From: Dipteris shenzhenensis
Taxonomy: Eukaryota; Polypodiophyta; Polypodiopsida; Gleicheniales
Assembly (NCBI GenBank): GCA_047967505.1
Contig: CM106538.1
Length of the DNA: 64,000 bases
Strand: one strand, 5' to 3'
The number at the start of each line of letters is the position of its first letter. The stretch's first letter is position 1. The translations under genes were made by a program, and so were the position numbers. The notes beneath the pieces are model-generated. The model saw only the letters and a list, made by a program, of their open reading frames with translations, searched no databases and had not been told where the DNA came from. Shown here piece by piece: positions 8,435-21,173 of the stretch.

Positions 8435-11032
8435 TCATGGACATTCTTCATTTGTGTTGTCTCCTTCTACTTCCTCCATGGCGAGCATCCTTAAAAATTC
8501 GTGTATATGCAAAATAGTTTGCTGTGGTATTTTTATTTTTCCTTCTACCTCATATCCCATGCGCTTCTTTGATTTCTTTGCCCTTGAATTCCAAGACACT
8601 ATGATTGTCTCCGTCGAAACTTGAGAGACCGCTTCATCATTTGGGACCCACTCCTTCATTATACAATTAGTATATAATGTGTTGTTATCCATATTCTCCT
8701 TCCTGCCCTTTGGCTCATACCATACCGCTGTAAATGTTGTAGCTCTCCCTTGGTCATCTCTTTGCACATCAACTACTTTTGCAACCCAAAACTTCACATT
8801 CTCATATTCATCATCCGATGGCCGAACCACAACAAAACAATCCACCTCTATATCTACTTGTGGCATAAACTCTCTCTTCTTCGGTCCACAATATGGACGT
8901 GGGAGTAATGATACAAATTCATTTTCAAAGACTGGAGCTGGGCGCAAATCGTTATGAACATTTGGCCAAAACATATTGCATTCTTCCTTGACATCCTTTG
9001 AGTCTCGCATTCTCTCAAGGTCCTTTATTAAATTTCGTGTCTTGTTAATTACAGTGGTAGTGTGTTCTCTCCAAATAGGCTTCGAATCAGGATATCTCCG
9101 GAGCATTTTCTCTTTGTATGTAATAAATGCTTTTAATCCTTCTATTTCACAATTAGACCTCTCATTGAATTCTTGTATAGGAGCCCATGTTGGATACCTT
9201 TCCTTGCTGGGAATTGAAGTTAAGAGACTGTAAGGTTCTTCAGGTTCCCATTTTGTATCATGAGAATACTGTTGCCATTGCATTACGGGTTTTTCATCTT
9301 TAAAAAAAAAATGAAAGTAGTGTGGATTGGTATGACCTGTCAATGCATCACCACCCGTTTGTATGAAAGGTAGAATGAAGCTCTTCCAATCATACATTCT
9401 TTCGAGCCTCTCACATACTGTACTTTCCTTACGATTACCAACTTGCCTGCCACATCTTCTTACCAAGTCATCTATTGTCTCCACAACCTTGCATTTAAGC
9501 TCCCTTGAGATTGTGCTAAAAACCTGATCGATATCCTCATGTGTATGCCCAACATACAAAAATCCACATTCCACCTCATTGAAGATTCGATGAGCAACTA
9601 GCATGGAGCAGAATGCAAACATGAGTACATTCTTATTTTCTCGCCAGCAATTATCAGCTTGTATTCTCAAAGTCGGTGGTAGGCGACCTTTTTCTACATG
9701 TACATTGCGAATTGCCTTCATAATAGATGTTACAACTTGATTGCTATCATGTAGATGCAAGGAATCAATCCATATATCTGCAAAGAACTTAATTCCATGC
9801 ACTAACACTCCACATAGATGTGTCTTTAGAAAGTGCTTTCCTTGTAATTTAGGTGGAGTGGCAACAAAATGAGGCAATGTTGTTGTATTCTGATCCATGC
9901 CATCTACAATAAGGCACATGTAGTCATCGGGATGCAAAATAGCTTGCTCCTTCCAAAATGCATATTTTTGTTTGGAATGTCGAATAAGGTCATGATGAGA
10001 TTTTCGGTGTCTTTTGTATAATTCCCTTTGATTTGGACATGTTGCACTCTCAATCGCTCGCTTTAAATCATCACAGACATTGCACTTTGACATTTTTTGC
10101 CTCCTTGGGAGAAGGTATTCATTTCTTTCGCTTCCTCTTCTTTGCCACACATGTCCTCTACATTCCTTGATGTCTGCAAGATCAATGAAGCACATACATC
10201 TTCGCTTGCAACATAGATATCCCAATGCATTTAACATGTTCTCCTCCTTCATTACTCTCTTCCTCTTTGGTTGCTTTTGTGGATCTGCCTGGATTCGCTT
10301 TCTCTTCATGCATATGTATGACCGTTTTCGTTCCTCGTGCACGTTGTTATCTATATTTATGCACTTCTTCTCCTCACATTTGTTTGTAACCAAGCATCCA
10401 TGATTGGTCGTTGCATCCTTGTCCATATCACAATCAAAGTTAAATATTGAATAATCCTCTGTTGATCTCATCCTCGTTTTTGACATACTCTTAGGACCAT
10501 TCAATGAATTCAATATTCTACGAGAGTATTGAGAACCTTGAAACTCTTCCACTCCTGAGAGAGCATCACTCATTGGGACATCTTGCATGGCTTTCACAAA
10601 TCCACAAGCTTGATTGACACCAGGTTTGTTAATATGCATGAACTCATCCACACTTGACAAGACATCGCTATTGAAACCTTTGCCCTTCTCACTATGCAAG
10701 AATTCATCCACCCCAGATAAGGCTTCGCTTCTAAAATCATTTTGTTTCTCAGAACCAATGAACTCATCCACTCCAGATAAGATGTCACTTCTATAATTGA
10801 GTCTATTGAAATCATCCACATTTGAAGTGATAGAGCCTAGCACATGGGCACGCTTTTTAGGTCCTTTGATATTGTAGTATACGTTGTCTTTATCATTGAA
10901 AACCATGTGCCTCTTTCTCATGTTTAAAAATTGCATGCTCCATCTCATATTCTTGCCTACCTCATAGTAGGGATCACATAAGGATGTTATGTTATCAACC
11001 ATACCATCATCAGTGGCTTTTAGAATCCTCAT
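8435..11032 (-). CDS. DUF7869-type transposase-like protein
   Basis: 865 codons from ATG 11032. By recalled family resemblance, residues 370-510 match the DUF7869 core found in plants, oomycetes and cnidarians. This shows as VDGMDQ (D376, D379), then QADNCWRENKN (D459), then GHTHEDIDQ (494-502), a spacing that suggests an RNase-H-like acidic triad. Ahead of it lie Cys-rich clusters at 273-291 and 315-331 plus RHRKSHH at 340-346, likely zinc binding. Residues 81-140 and 153-172 hold four copies of a 20-residue repeat with core LSGVDEF, and a decayed copy sits at 61-80. Basic Lys-Arg stretches at 233-262 could be nuclear signals. Residues 726-775 resemble a BAH or Tudor-like fold. The same frame continues upstream through a single TAG at 11033-11035, so this ATG may not be the original start. 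Probably a DNA transposon gene, but neither terminal repeats nor a target duplication were found. Confidence 0.8.
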   Translation of the reverse strand: MRILKATDDGMVDNITSLCDPYYEVGKNMRWSMQFLNMRKRHMVFNDKDNVYYNIKGPKKRAHVLGSITSNVDDFNRLNYRSDILSGVDEFIGSEKQNDFRSEALSGVDEFLHSEKGKGFNSDVLSSVDEFMHINKPGVNQACGFVKAMQDVPMSDALSGVEEFQGSQYSRRILNSLNGPKSMSKTRMRSTEDYSIFNFDCDMDKDATTNHGCLVTNKCEEKKCINIDNNVHEERKRSYICMKRKRIQADPQKQPKRKRVMKEENMLNALGYLCCKRRCMCFIDLADIKECRGHVWQRRGSERNEYLLPRRQKMSKCNVCDDLKRAIESATCPNQRELYKRHRKSHHDLIRHSKQKYAFWKEQAILHPDDYMCLIVDGMDQNTTTLPHFVATPPKLQGKHFLKTHLCGVLVHGIKFFADIWIDSLHLHDSNQVVTSIMKAIRNVHVEKGRLPPTLRIQADNCWRENKNVLMFAFCSMLVAHRIFNEVECGFLYVGHTHEDIDQVFSTISRELKCKVVETIDDLVRRCGRQVGNRKESTVCERLERMYDWKSFILPFIQTGGDALTGHTNPHYFHFFFKDEKPVMQWQQYSHDTKWEPEEPYSLLTSIPSKERYPTWAPIQEFNERSNCEIEGLKAFITYKEKMLRRYPDSKPIWREHTTTVINKTRNLIKDLERMRDSKDVKEECNMFWPNVHNDLRPAPVFENEFVSLLPRPYCGPKKREFMPQVDIEVDCFVVVRPSDDEYENVKFWVAKVVDVQRDDQGRATTFTAVWYEPKGRKENMDNNTLYTNCIMKEWVPNDEAVSQVSTETIIVSWNSRAKKSKKRMGYEVEGKIKIPQQTILHIHEFLRMLAMEEVEGDNTNEECP

Positions 11033-11035
11033 CTA

Positions 11036-11478
11036 TGCAAATGACCATTGCTCCACTTGTTCAAATCCCAATACTTCACCTTCTGCTACAGTCTTATTTG
11101 CAAATGATCTCATTTGTAAAATGTCCCCTATAGTAAAATCCAAGGTGGTGCACTTTGTATTCTTGATAACGTCTGTTGCATAAGTCTCATCTTTGTCCCA
11201 TGCTATAAATGATTTGTTGGATGTATTGTAGGGCATAACATCTCCAAGTGTTTCCATATCTCCACATTTATACTTTCGCTCAACATGTGCACTAAGAATC
11301 TTTGATACAGTAACTGCCACCTTATCTTCGCTAAGTCTTCGAAAGTGGCAAACTGAATTGGGATCACTATCATGGATTGTAGCAAATGCAACTACTTCTC
11401 TTTTGCTACATAAAATCACATCCATCCCTGGAACAAAATCTATAGCCATCTCCTTTGTGAGAGTCCTTCGCAAGCAAG
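11036..11478 (-). pseudogene. N-terminal part of the DUF7869-type gene, cut off by TAG
   Basis: About 147 codons in the same frame as the 865-codon gene, separated from it only by TAG. No ATG opens it. At 11479-11484 the minus strand reads CTGCAG ahead of an AT-rich stretch, a fair splice acceptor, so an upstream exon is likely and may have been lost to the satellite array that begins 90 bp away. The stretch from VPGMDVILCSKREVVAFATI onward resembles the DUF8039-like segments found in other plant transposon proteins (weak recollection). Its good preservation suggests the stop is recent. Confidence 0.55.
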
Positions 11479-11573
11479 CTGCAGTAGCAACAATTACATA
11501 AATATTAGTCTCTTTTTAATAATCTACTCATTTATTATAATTTTAATTAGTACCTAATTTATTGGTGGGAGAA

Positions 11574-14500
11574 GTTATCCAATCAAGTACTCATCAAATG
11601 GACATGCCAAGTTATCCTTTGCATGGTCGATCGAGCATTCAATACTATTTTTGCTCTAGTGTCATGCACATCCGTAAAAAAACATGAGCCTACTAGGTAT
11701 GTTATCCAATCAAGCACTAATGGGATGCATGTGCCACTTTGCATGTAAGTCAATTCCACCTAGTTGAAGGTGTGTGCAAAGTATTGTGCCCATTGGATAT
11801 GCTTTGCATTATTGATCAAGCATAAAACACCATTTTTGCCTTGGTGTCATGCACAACCATGAAAAAACACGGTCCTAAGTGTGTTAATCAAACAAGTACT
11901 TATTGGATGGGGGCTCCACTTTTCATGCAAGTCCGTTTCAACTAGGTTGAGATGCGTGCAAAGTATTGTCACCATCGGACATGCTCTGCATGGTCGATTA
12001 TGCATTATACAATGTTCTTCCCATCACATCTGCAAAAAAACACGCCCTTAGGTATATTATGTAACCAAGTACTACTTATTGGATGGGTGTGCCTCTTTGA
12101 AAAAATTTCAATACCACCTAGGTTAAGGCGTAGGAAAAGTATTGTTCCCATCGGATATGCTTTGCATGGTTGATCGAGCATTAAATACTAATTATGCTCG
12201 TGTCATGCACATCCATTAAAAAAATACGCTGCTAGGTGTGTTATCCGATCAAGTACTTATGCGATGGGAATGCCACTTTGCATGTAAGTCAATTCCACCT
12301 GGTTGAAGCTGTGTGCAAAGTATTGTGCCCATCGGATATGCTTTGCATTGTCGATCAAGCATAAAATAACGTTTTTGCCTTAGTGTCATGCACAACCATA
12401 TAAAAACACGGTCCTAATTGTGTCAACGTTTTTCCCGTAGTGATATGCACATCCGCAAAAAAACATGCCCTTAGGTATGTTATCTGACCAAGTACTTATC
12501 GGATGGGTGTGCCTCTTTGAGAACATTTAAATACCACCTAGGTTAAGGTGTAGCAAAAGTATTGTGCCCATCGGATATGCTTTGCATGGTCGATTGAGCA
12601 TTAAATATCATTTTTACCTTAGTGTCATGCACATCCGTAAAAATACACGCTGCTAGTTGTGTTTCCGATCAAGTACTTATGCAATGGGAATGCCACTCTG
12701 CATGTAAGTCAAATACACCTAGTTGAATGTGTGTGCAAAGTATTGTGCCCATAAAATATGCTTTGCATTGTCGATCAAGCATAAAACACCGTTTTTGCCT
12801 TTGTGTCATGCACAACCATATAAAAACACAGCCGTAGGTGCGTTATTCAAATAAGTACTTATTGGATGGGAGCTCCAATTTGCACGCAAGTCCGTTTCAA
12901 CTACTTTGAGGTGTGTGCAAAGTATTGTCACCATCAGGTATGCTTTGCATAGTCGATCATTCATTATACACCATTTTTTCCCTAGTGATATGGACATCCG
13001 CAAAAAAACACGCCATTAGGTGTGTTATCTGACCAAGTACTTATCGGATGGGTGTGCATCATTGAGAACATTTCAATACCACCTAGGTTAAGTTGTACGA
13101 AAGTGTTGTGCCCATCGGATATCCTTTGCATGGTCGATCGAGCATTAAATACTATTTTTGCTCTAGTGTCATGCACATCCGTAAAAAAACACGCTGCTAG
13201 GTATGTTATCCGATCAAGCACTTATGGGATGGGCATGCCACTCTGCATGTAATTCAATTCCACCTATTTGAAGGTGTGTGCAAACTACTGTGCCCATCGG
13301 ATATGCTTTGCATTGTCGATCAAGCATAAAACACCGTTTTTGCCTTAGTGTCATGCATAACCATGAAAAAACACGGTCCTAGGTGTGTTATTCAAACAAG
13401 TACTTATTGGATGGGGGCTCCACTTTGCACGCAAGTCCGTTTCAACTATGTTGAGGTGTGTACAAAGTATTGTCACCATTGGATATGATTTGCATGGTCG
13501 ATCACGCATTATACACCGTTTTTTCCCTAGTGGTATGCACATCCGCAAAATAATATACCCTTAGGCATGTTATCTGACCAAGTACTTATCGGATGGGTGT
13601 GCCTCTTTGAGAACATTTTAATACCACCTAGGTTGAGGTATAGGAAAAGTATGTGCCCATCGGATATGCTTTGCATGGTCGATTGAGCATTAAATACCAT
13701 TTTTGCCTTAGTGTCATGCACATCCATAAAAAAACACGCTGCTAGGTGTGTTATCCGATCAAGCACTTATGCGATGGGAATGCCACTTTGCATGTAAGTA
13801 GTTTCCACCTAGTTGAAGGTGTGTGCAACTTATCATGCCCATCGGATATGCTTTGCATTGTCGATCAAGCATAAAATACCGTTTTTGCCTTAGTTACATG
13901 CACAACCATGAAAAAACACGGTCCTAAGTGTGTTAATTAAACAAGTACTTATCGGATGGGGGCTCCACTTTGCAAACAAGTCTGTTTCAAGTAGGTTGAG
14001 GTGCGCGCAAATTATTGTCACCATCGGATATGCTTTGCATGGTCGATCACGCATTGTACACCATTTTTTCCCTAGTGATATGGACATCTGCAAAAAAACA
14101 CGCCCTTAGGTGTGTTATCTGACCAAGTATTTATCGGATGGGTGTGCCTCTTTGAGAACATTTCAATACCACCTAGGTTGAGGCATACGAAAATTTTTGT
14201 GCCCATCGGATATCCTTTGCATGGTCGATCGAGCATTAAATACTATTTTTGCTCTAGTGTCATGCACATCCGTAAAAAACTGCTAGGTATGTGGTCCGAT
14301 CAAGCACTTATGGGATGGGCGTGCCACTTTGCATGTAAGTAAATTCCACCTAGTTGAAGGTGCATGCAAAGTATTATGCCCATCGGATATGCTGCATTGT
14401 CGATCAAGCATAAAACACCATTTTTGCTTAGTGTCATGCACAACCATGAAAAAACACGGTCCTAGGTATGTTATTCAAACAAGTACTTATCGGATGGGGG

Positions 14501-17500
14501 CTCCACTTTGCACGCAAGTCCGTTTGATCTACGTTGAGGTGTGTGCAAAGTATTTTCACCATCAGATATGATTTGCATGGTCGATCATGCATTATACACC
14601 GTTTTTTCCCTTGTGGTATGCACATCCGCAAAAAAACACACCCTTACGTGTGTTATCTGACCAAGTACTTATCGAATGGGTGTGCCTCTTTGAGAACATT
14701 TCAATACCACGTAGCTTGACATGTACAAAAAGTGTTGTGCCCATCGGATATCCTTTACATGGTTGATCGAGCATTAAATACTATTTTTGCTCTAGTGTCA
14801 TGCACATCCATAAAAAAACACACTGCTAGGTATGTTATCCGATCAAGCACTTATGAGATGGGCGTGCCACTTTTCATGTAAGTTAATTCCACCTATTTGA
14901 AGGTGTGTGCAAAGTATTTTGCCCATAAAATATGCTTTGCATTGTCGATCAAGAATAAAACACCGTTTTTGCCTTAGTGTCATGCACAACCATGAAAAAA
15001 CATGGTCCTAGGTGTGTTATTCAAAGTAGTACTTATCGGATGGGGGCTCCACTTTGCACGCAAGTCCGTTTCAACTACCTTGAAGGGCGTGCAAAGTATT
15101 GTCACCATTGGATATGCTGTGCATGGTCGATCATGCATTATACACCATTTTTTCCCTAGTGATATGCACATATGCAAAAAAACACACCCTTAGGTGTGTT
15201 ATTTAACCAAGTACTTATCGGATGGGTGTGCCTCTTTGAGAACATTTCAATACCACCTAGGTTGAGGTGTACAAAAAGTGTTGTTCCCATCAGATATCCT
15301 TTGCATGGTCGATCGAGCAGTAAATACTCTTTTTGCTCTAGTGTCATGCACATCTGTACAAAAACACGCTGCTAGGTATGTTATCTGATGAAGCACTTAT
15401 GGGATGGGCATGCCACTTTGCATGTAAGTCAATTCCACCTAGTTGAAGGTTTGTGCAAAGTATTGTGCCCATAGAATATGCTTTGCATTGTCGATCAAGC
15501 ATAAAACAACATTTTTGCCTTAGTGTCATGCACAACCATGAAAAAACACGGTCCTAGGTGTGTGATTCAAACTAGTACTTATCAGATGGGGGCTCCAGTT
15601 TGCATGCAAGTCCATTTCAACTAGTTTGAGTTGATGCAAAGTATTGTCACCATTGGATATGCTTTGCATGGTCGATCACGCATTATACACCATTTTTTCC
15701 CTAGTGATATGCACATCCGCAAAAAAACACGCCCTTAGGTGTGTTATCTGACCAAGTACTTATCGGATGGGTGTGCCTCTTTGAGAACAGTTCAATACCA
15801 CCTAGGTTGAAGTGTATGAAAAGTGTTGTGCCCATCGGATTTCCTTTGCATGGTCGATCGAGCATTAAATACTATTTTTGCTCTAGTGTCATGCACATCT
15901 GTAAAAAAAACACGCTGCTAGGTATGTTATCCGATCAAGCACTTATGGGATGGGCATGCCACTTTGCAAGTAAGTCAATTCCACCTAGTTGAGGTGTGTG
16001 CAAAGTATTGTGCCCATCGGATATGCTTTGCATTGTCGATCAAGCATAAAACAACGTTTTTGCCTTAGTGTCATGCACAACTATGAAAAAACACAGTCCG
16101 AAGTGTGTTAATCAAACAAGTACTTATCGGATGGGGGCTCTAGTTTGCACACAAGTCCGTTTCAACTAGGTTGAGATGAGTGCAAAGTATTGTCACCATC
16201 AGATATGATTTGCATGGTCGATCACGCATTATACACCATTTTTTCCCTAGTGGTATGCACATCCGCAAAAAAACACGCCCTTAGGTGTGTTATCTGACCA
16301 AGTACTTATCGGATGGGTGTGCCTCTTTGAGAACATTTCAATTCCACATAGGTTAAGCTGTAGGAAAAGTATTGTGCCCATCGGATATGCTTTGCATGGT
16401 CGATCGAGCATTAAATACCATTTTTGCCTTAGTGTCATGCACATCCATAAAAAAACATGCTGCTAGGTGTGTTATGCAATCAATACTTATACGATGGGAA
16501 TGCCACTTTGCATGTAAGTCACTTCCACTTGGTTGAAGGTGTGTGCAAAGTATTGTTCCCATCGGATATGCTTTGCATTGTCGGTCAAGCATAAAACACC
16601 GTTTTTGCCTTTGTGTCATGCACAACCATATAACAACACGGCCGTAGCTGTGTTATTCAAATAAGTACTTATCAGATGGGGGCTCCACTTTGCACGCAAG
16701 TCCATTTCAACTACGTTGAGGTGCGTGCAAATTATTGTCACCATCGGATATGCTTTGCTTGGTCGATCACGCATTATACACCATTTTTTCCCTAGTGATA
16801 TGGACATCCGCAAAAAAACACGCCATTAGGTGTGTTATCTGACCAAGTACTTATCGAATGGGTGTTCCTCATTGAGAACATCTCAATACCACCTAGGTTG
16901 ACGTGTATGAAAAGTGTTGTGCCCATCGGATATGATTTGCATGGTCGATCATGCATTATACACCGTTTCTTCCCTAGTGGTATGCACATCCGAAAAAAAC
17001 ACGCCCTTAGGTATGTTATCTGACCAAGTACTTATCGGATGGGTGTGCCTCTTTGAGAAAATTTCAATACCACCTAGGTTGAGGTGTACAAAAAGTATTG
17101 TGCCCATCGGATATGCTTTGCATGGTCGATCGAGCATTAAATACTATTTTTGCTCTAGTGTCATGCACATCCGTAAAAAAACACGCTGCTAGGTGTGTTA
17201 TCCGATCAAGCACATTTGCGATGGGTGTGCCACTTTGCATGTAAGTCAATTCCACCTAGATGAAGGTGTGTGCAAAGTTTTGTGCCCATCGGATATGATT
17301 TGGATTCTTGATCAAGCATGAAACACTGTTTTTGCCTTAGTGTCATGCACAACCATATAAAAACACGGCCGTAGGTGTGTTATTCAAATAAGTACTTATC
17401 GGATGGGAGCTCCACTTTGCACGCAAGTCTGTTTCAACTACGTTGAGGTGTGTGCAAGGTATTGTCACCATCGGATATGCTTTGCATGGTCGATCACGCA

Positions 17501-20500
17501 TTATACACCATTTTTTCCCTAGTGATATGGACATCCGCAAAAAAACACGCCATTAGGTGTGTTATCTGACCAAGTATTTATCCGATGGGTGTGCCTCATT
17601 GAGAAAATTTCCATACCACCTAGGTTGACCTGTACGAAAAGTGTTGTGCCCATCGGATATCCTTTGCATGGTCGATAGAGCATTAAATACTATTTTTGCT
17701 CTAGTGTCATGCACATCCATAAAAAAACACGCTGCTAGGTGTGTTATCCGATCAAGCACATTTGCGATGGGCGTGCCACTTTGCATGTAAGTCAATTCCA
17801 CCTAGTTGAAGGTGTGTGGAAAGTTTTGTGCCCATCGGATATGCTTTGGATTGTCGATCAAGCATAAAACACCGTTTTTGCCTTAGTGTCATGCACAACC
17901 ATATAAAAACACGGCCGTAGGTGTGTTATTCAAATAAGTACTTATCGGATGGGGGATCCACTTTGCACGCGAGTCCGTTTCGACTACCTTGAAGGGCATG
18001 CAAAGTATTGTCACCATGGATGTGCTGTGCATGGTCGATCACGCATTATACACCATTTTTTCCCTAGTGATATGCACATCCGCAAAAAAACCACCCTTAG
18101 GTGTGTTATCTGACCAAGTACTTATCGGATGGGTGTGCCTCTTTGAGAACATTTGAATACCACCTAGGTTGAGGTGTAAGAAAAGTGTTGTTCCCATCGG
18201 ATATCCTTTGCATGGTCGATCGAGCACTAAATACTATTTTTGCTTTAGTGTCATGCACATCCGTAAAAAAACACGATGCTAGGTATGTTATCTGATCAAG
18301 CACTTATGGGATGGGTTTGCCACTTTGCATGTAAGTTGATTCCACCTAGTTGAAGGTGTGTGCAAAGTATTGTGCCCATCGGATATGCTTTGCATTGTCG
18401 ATCAAGCATAAAACACCGTTTTTGCCTTAGTGTCATGCACGACCATGAAAAAACACAGTCCTAGGTGTGTTATTCAAACTAGTACTTATCAAATGGGGGC
18501 TCCACTTTGCACGCAAGTCCGTTTCAACTATGTTGAAGGGCGTGCAAAGTATTGTCACCATCGGATATGCTTTGCATGGTCGATCACGCATTATACACCA
18601 TTTTTTCCCTAGTGATATGCACATCTGCAAAAAAACATGCCCTTAGGTGTGTTATCTGACCAAGTACTTATCAAATGGGTGTGCCTCTTTGAGAACATTT
18701 CAATACCACCTAGGTTGAGGTGTACAAAAAGTGTTATGCCCATCGGATATCCTTTGCATGGTCGATCGAGCATTAAATACTATTTTTGCTCTAGTGTCAT
18801 GCGCATCTGTAAAAAAACACGCTGCTAGGTATGTTATCCGATCAAGCACTTATGGGATGGGCGTGCCACTTAGCATGTAAGTTGATTCCACCTAGTTGAA
18901 GGTTTGTGCAAAGTATTGTGCCCATCGGATATGCTTTGCATTCTCGAGCAAGCATAAAACACCGTTTTTGCCTTAGTGTCATGCACAACCATGAAAAAAC
19001 ACGGTCCTAAGTGTGTTATTCAAACAAGTACTTATCGGATAGGGGATCCACTTTGTATGCAAGTCTGTTTCAACTACGTTGAGGTGTGTGCAAAGTATTG
19101 TCACCATCGGATATGATTTACATGGTCAATCATGCATTATACACCGTTTTTAGCCTTGGTGTCATGTACAACCATCAAAAAACACGGCCGTAGGTGCGGT
19201 ATTCAAATAAGTACTTATCAGATGGGGGCTCCACTTTGCATGCAAGTCTATTTCAACTACATTGAGGTGCGTGCAAAGTATTACCACCATCGGATATGCT
19301 TTGCATGGTCGATCACGCATTATACACCATTTTTTTCCTAATGATATGGACATCCACAAGAAAACACGCCATTAGGTGTGTTATCTGACCATGTACTTAT
19401 TGGATGGGTGTGCCTCTTTGAGAACATTTCAATACCACCTAGGTTGAGGTGTACGAAAAGTTTTGTGCCCATCGGATATCCTTTGTATGGTCGATCGAGC
19501 ATTAAATACTATTTTTGCTCTAGTATTATGCACATCCATAAAAAAACACGCTGCTAGGTATGTTATCCGATCAAGCACTTATGGGATGGGCGTGCCACTT
19601 TGCATGTAAGTTGATTCCACCTAGTTGAATGTGTGTGCAAAGTATTGTGCCCATCGGATATGCTTTGCATTGTCGATCAAGCATAAAACACCATTTTTGC
19701 CTTAGTGTCATGCATAACCATGAAAAAACACGGTCCTAGGTGTGTTATTCAAATAGCTATTTATCGGATGGGGGCTCCACTTTGCATGCAAGTCTATTTC
19801 AACTATGTTGAGGTGTATGCAAAGTATTGTCACCATCGGATATGCTTTGCATGGTCGATCACGCATTATACACCATTTTTTCCCGAGTGATATGCACATC
19901 CGTAAAAAAACACGCCCTTAGGTGTGTTATCTGACCAAGTACTTATCGGATGGGTATGCCTCTTTGACAACATTTCAATACCACCTAGGTTGAGACGTAC
20001 GAAAAGTTTTGTGCCCATCGGATATCCTTTGCATGGTAGATCGAGCATTCAATACTATTTTTGCTCTAGTGTCATGCACATCCGTAAAAAAACACACTGC
20101 TAGGTATGTTATCCGATCAACCACTTATGGGATGGGCGTTCCACTTTGCATGTAAGTCTATTCCACCTAGTTTAAGGTGTGTGCAAAGTATTGTGCCCAT
20201 CGGATATGCTTTGTATTGTCGAACAAGCATTAAACGCTATTTTGGCCGTAGTGTCATGCACAATCGTCAAAAAACGCGGTCCTAGATGTGTTATTCGACT
20301 AAATACTTATGGGATGGGCATGCCACTTTGCATGTAAGTCAATAATACCTAGGTTGAGATGTGTGCAAAGTAGTGTGATGATTGCATATGCGTTGCATTG
20401 TCGATTAAGCATAAATCAACATCTTTGCCTTAGTGTCATGGACAACAACCAATAAAAAACATGGTCCTAGGTGTGATATTCTAAAAAGTACTCATTGAAT

Positions 20501-20937
20501 GGGCGTTCCACTTTGCATGGAATACCATACCTCCGCTTTTGAGGCATGTGCAAAGTATTGTGCCCATCGGATATGCTTTACATGATAGATTGAGTATTAA
20601 ATACCGTTTTTGGGCTTGGTGTCATGTACAACGATCAAAAAACACGATCGTAGGTGTATTTTTCAAACAAGTACTTATCGGATGGGGATGCCACTTTGCA
20701 CACAAGTCAATACTGCCTAGGTTGAGGAATGTGCAAAGTCTTGTGTCCATTGGATATGCTTTGCATAGTCGATCTCACATGATACACCATTTTGTTCCTA
20801 GTGTTATGCACAATCGTCATAAAATACGTTTGGAGGTGTGTTATCCGAACAAGTACTTATGAGATGGGTGCACCACTTTGTATGCAAGTCAATAAGACCT
20901 AGGTTGAGGCGTGTACAAAGTTTTGTGGCCATCGGAG
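11574..20937. repeat. Satellite array, 182-bp monomers in A-B-C trimers
   Basis: About 51 monomers of 181-182 bp. Three types alternate and are told apart by the block after the A-run: A reads ACACGCTGCTAGGTATG, B reads ACACGGTCCTAGGTGTG, C reads ACACGCCCTTAGGTGTG. Monomer starts measured at 15167 (C), 15349 (A), 15531 (B), 15712 (C), 15894 (A) and 16076 (B) give a trimer of 545 bp. Irregularities include a shortened B near 12425, C followed by C near 16808-16990, and an extra B-like unit near 19165. Monomers from about 20220 on are clearly more diverged, as at the edge of a satellite. Open frames of 60-107 codons inside recur with the period and are not genes. Monomer length and higher-order order resemble centromeric satellites of plants. 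Confidence 0.97.
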
Positions 20938-21173
20938 AAATGTAGATGCGATAATATTAGAAAATTCTCGGTATGTGTATATGTGTGTGTGTGGCAAACA
21001 ATTTTGATACAAAGTAAACACCTAGTGCACAAATTATGCACTTCATACCTTGAGTAAATAAGCTTGTTGATGAGGATAAATATGCCCTTAAATAAAAGCA
21101 CAGTTATTGTATGACCACAATAGGATCGCTTTGACACCTGTGATTTTGCCCACATGTAAGTTTGCAAATAGTA
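20938..21173. other. AT-rich spacer
   Basis: Ordinary AT-rich sequence with a short GT run near 20975-20995. No gene recognised. Confidence 0.5.

Noticed and set aside
11574-20937. Many 60-107-codon frames in the satellite
   Set aside because: They recur with the 182-bp or 545-bp period on both strands and share no family motif.
11574-20937. CRISPR-like regular repeats
   Set aside because: The whole 182-bp unit repeats with no unique spacers, and the context is a plant nuclear genome.
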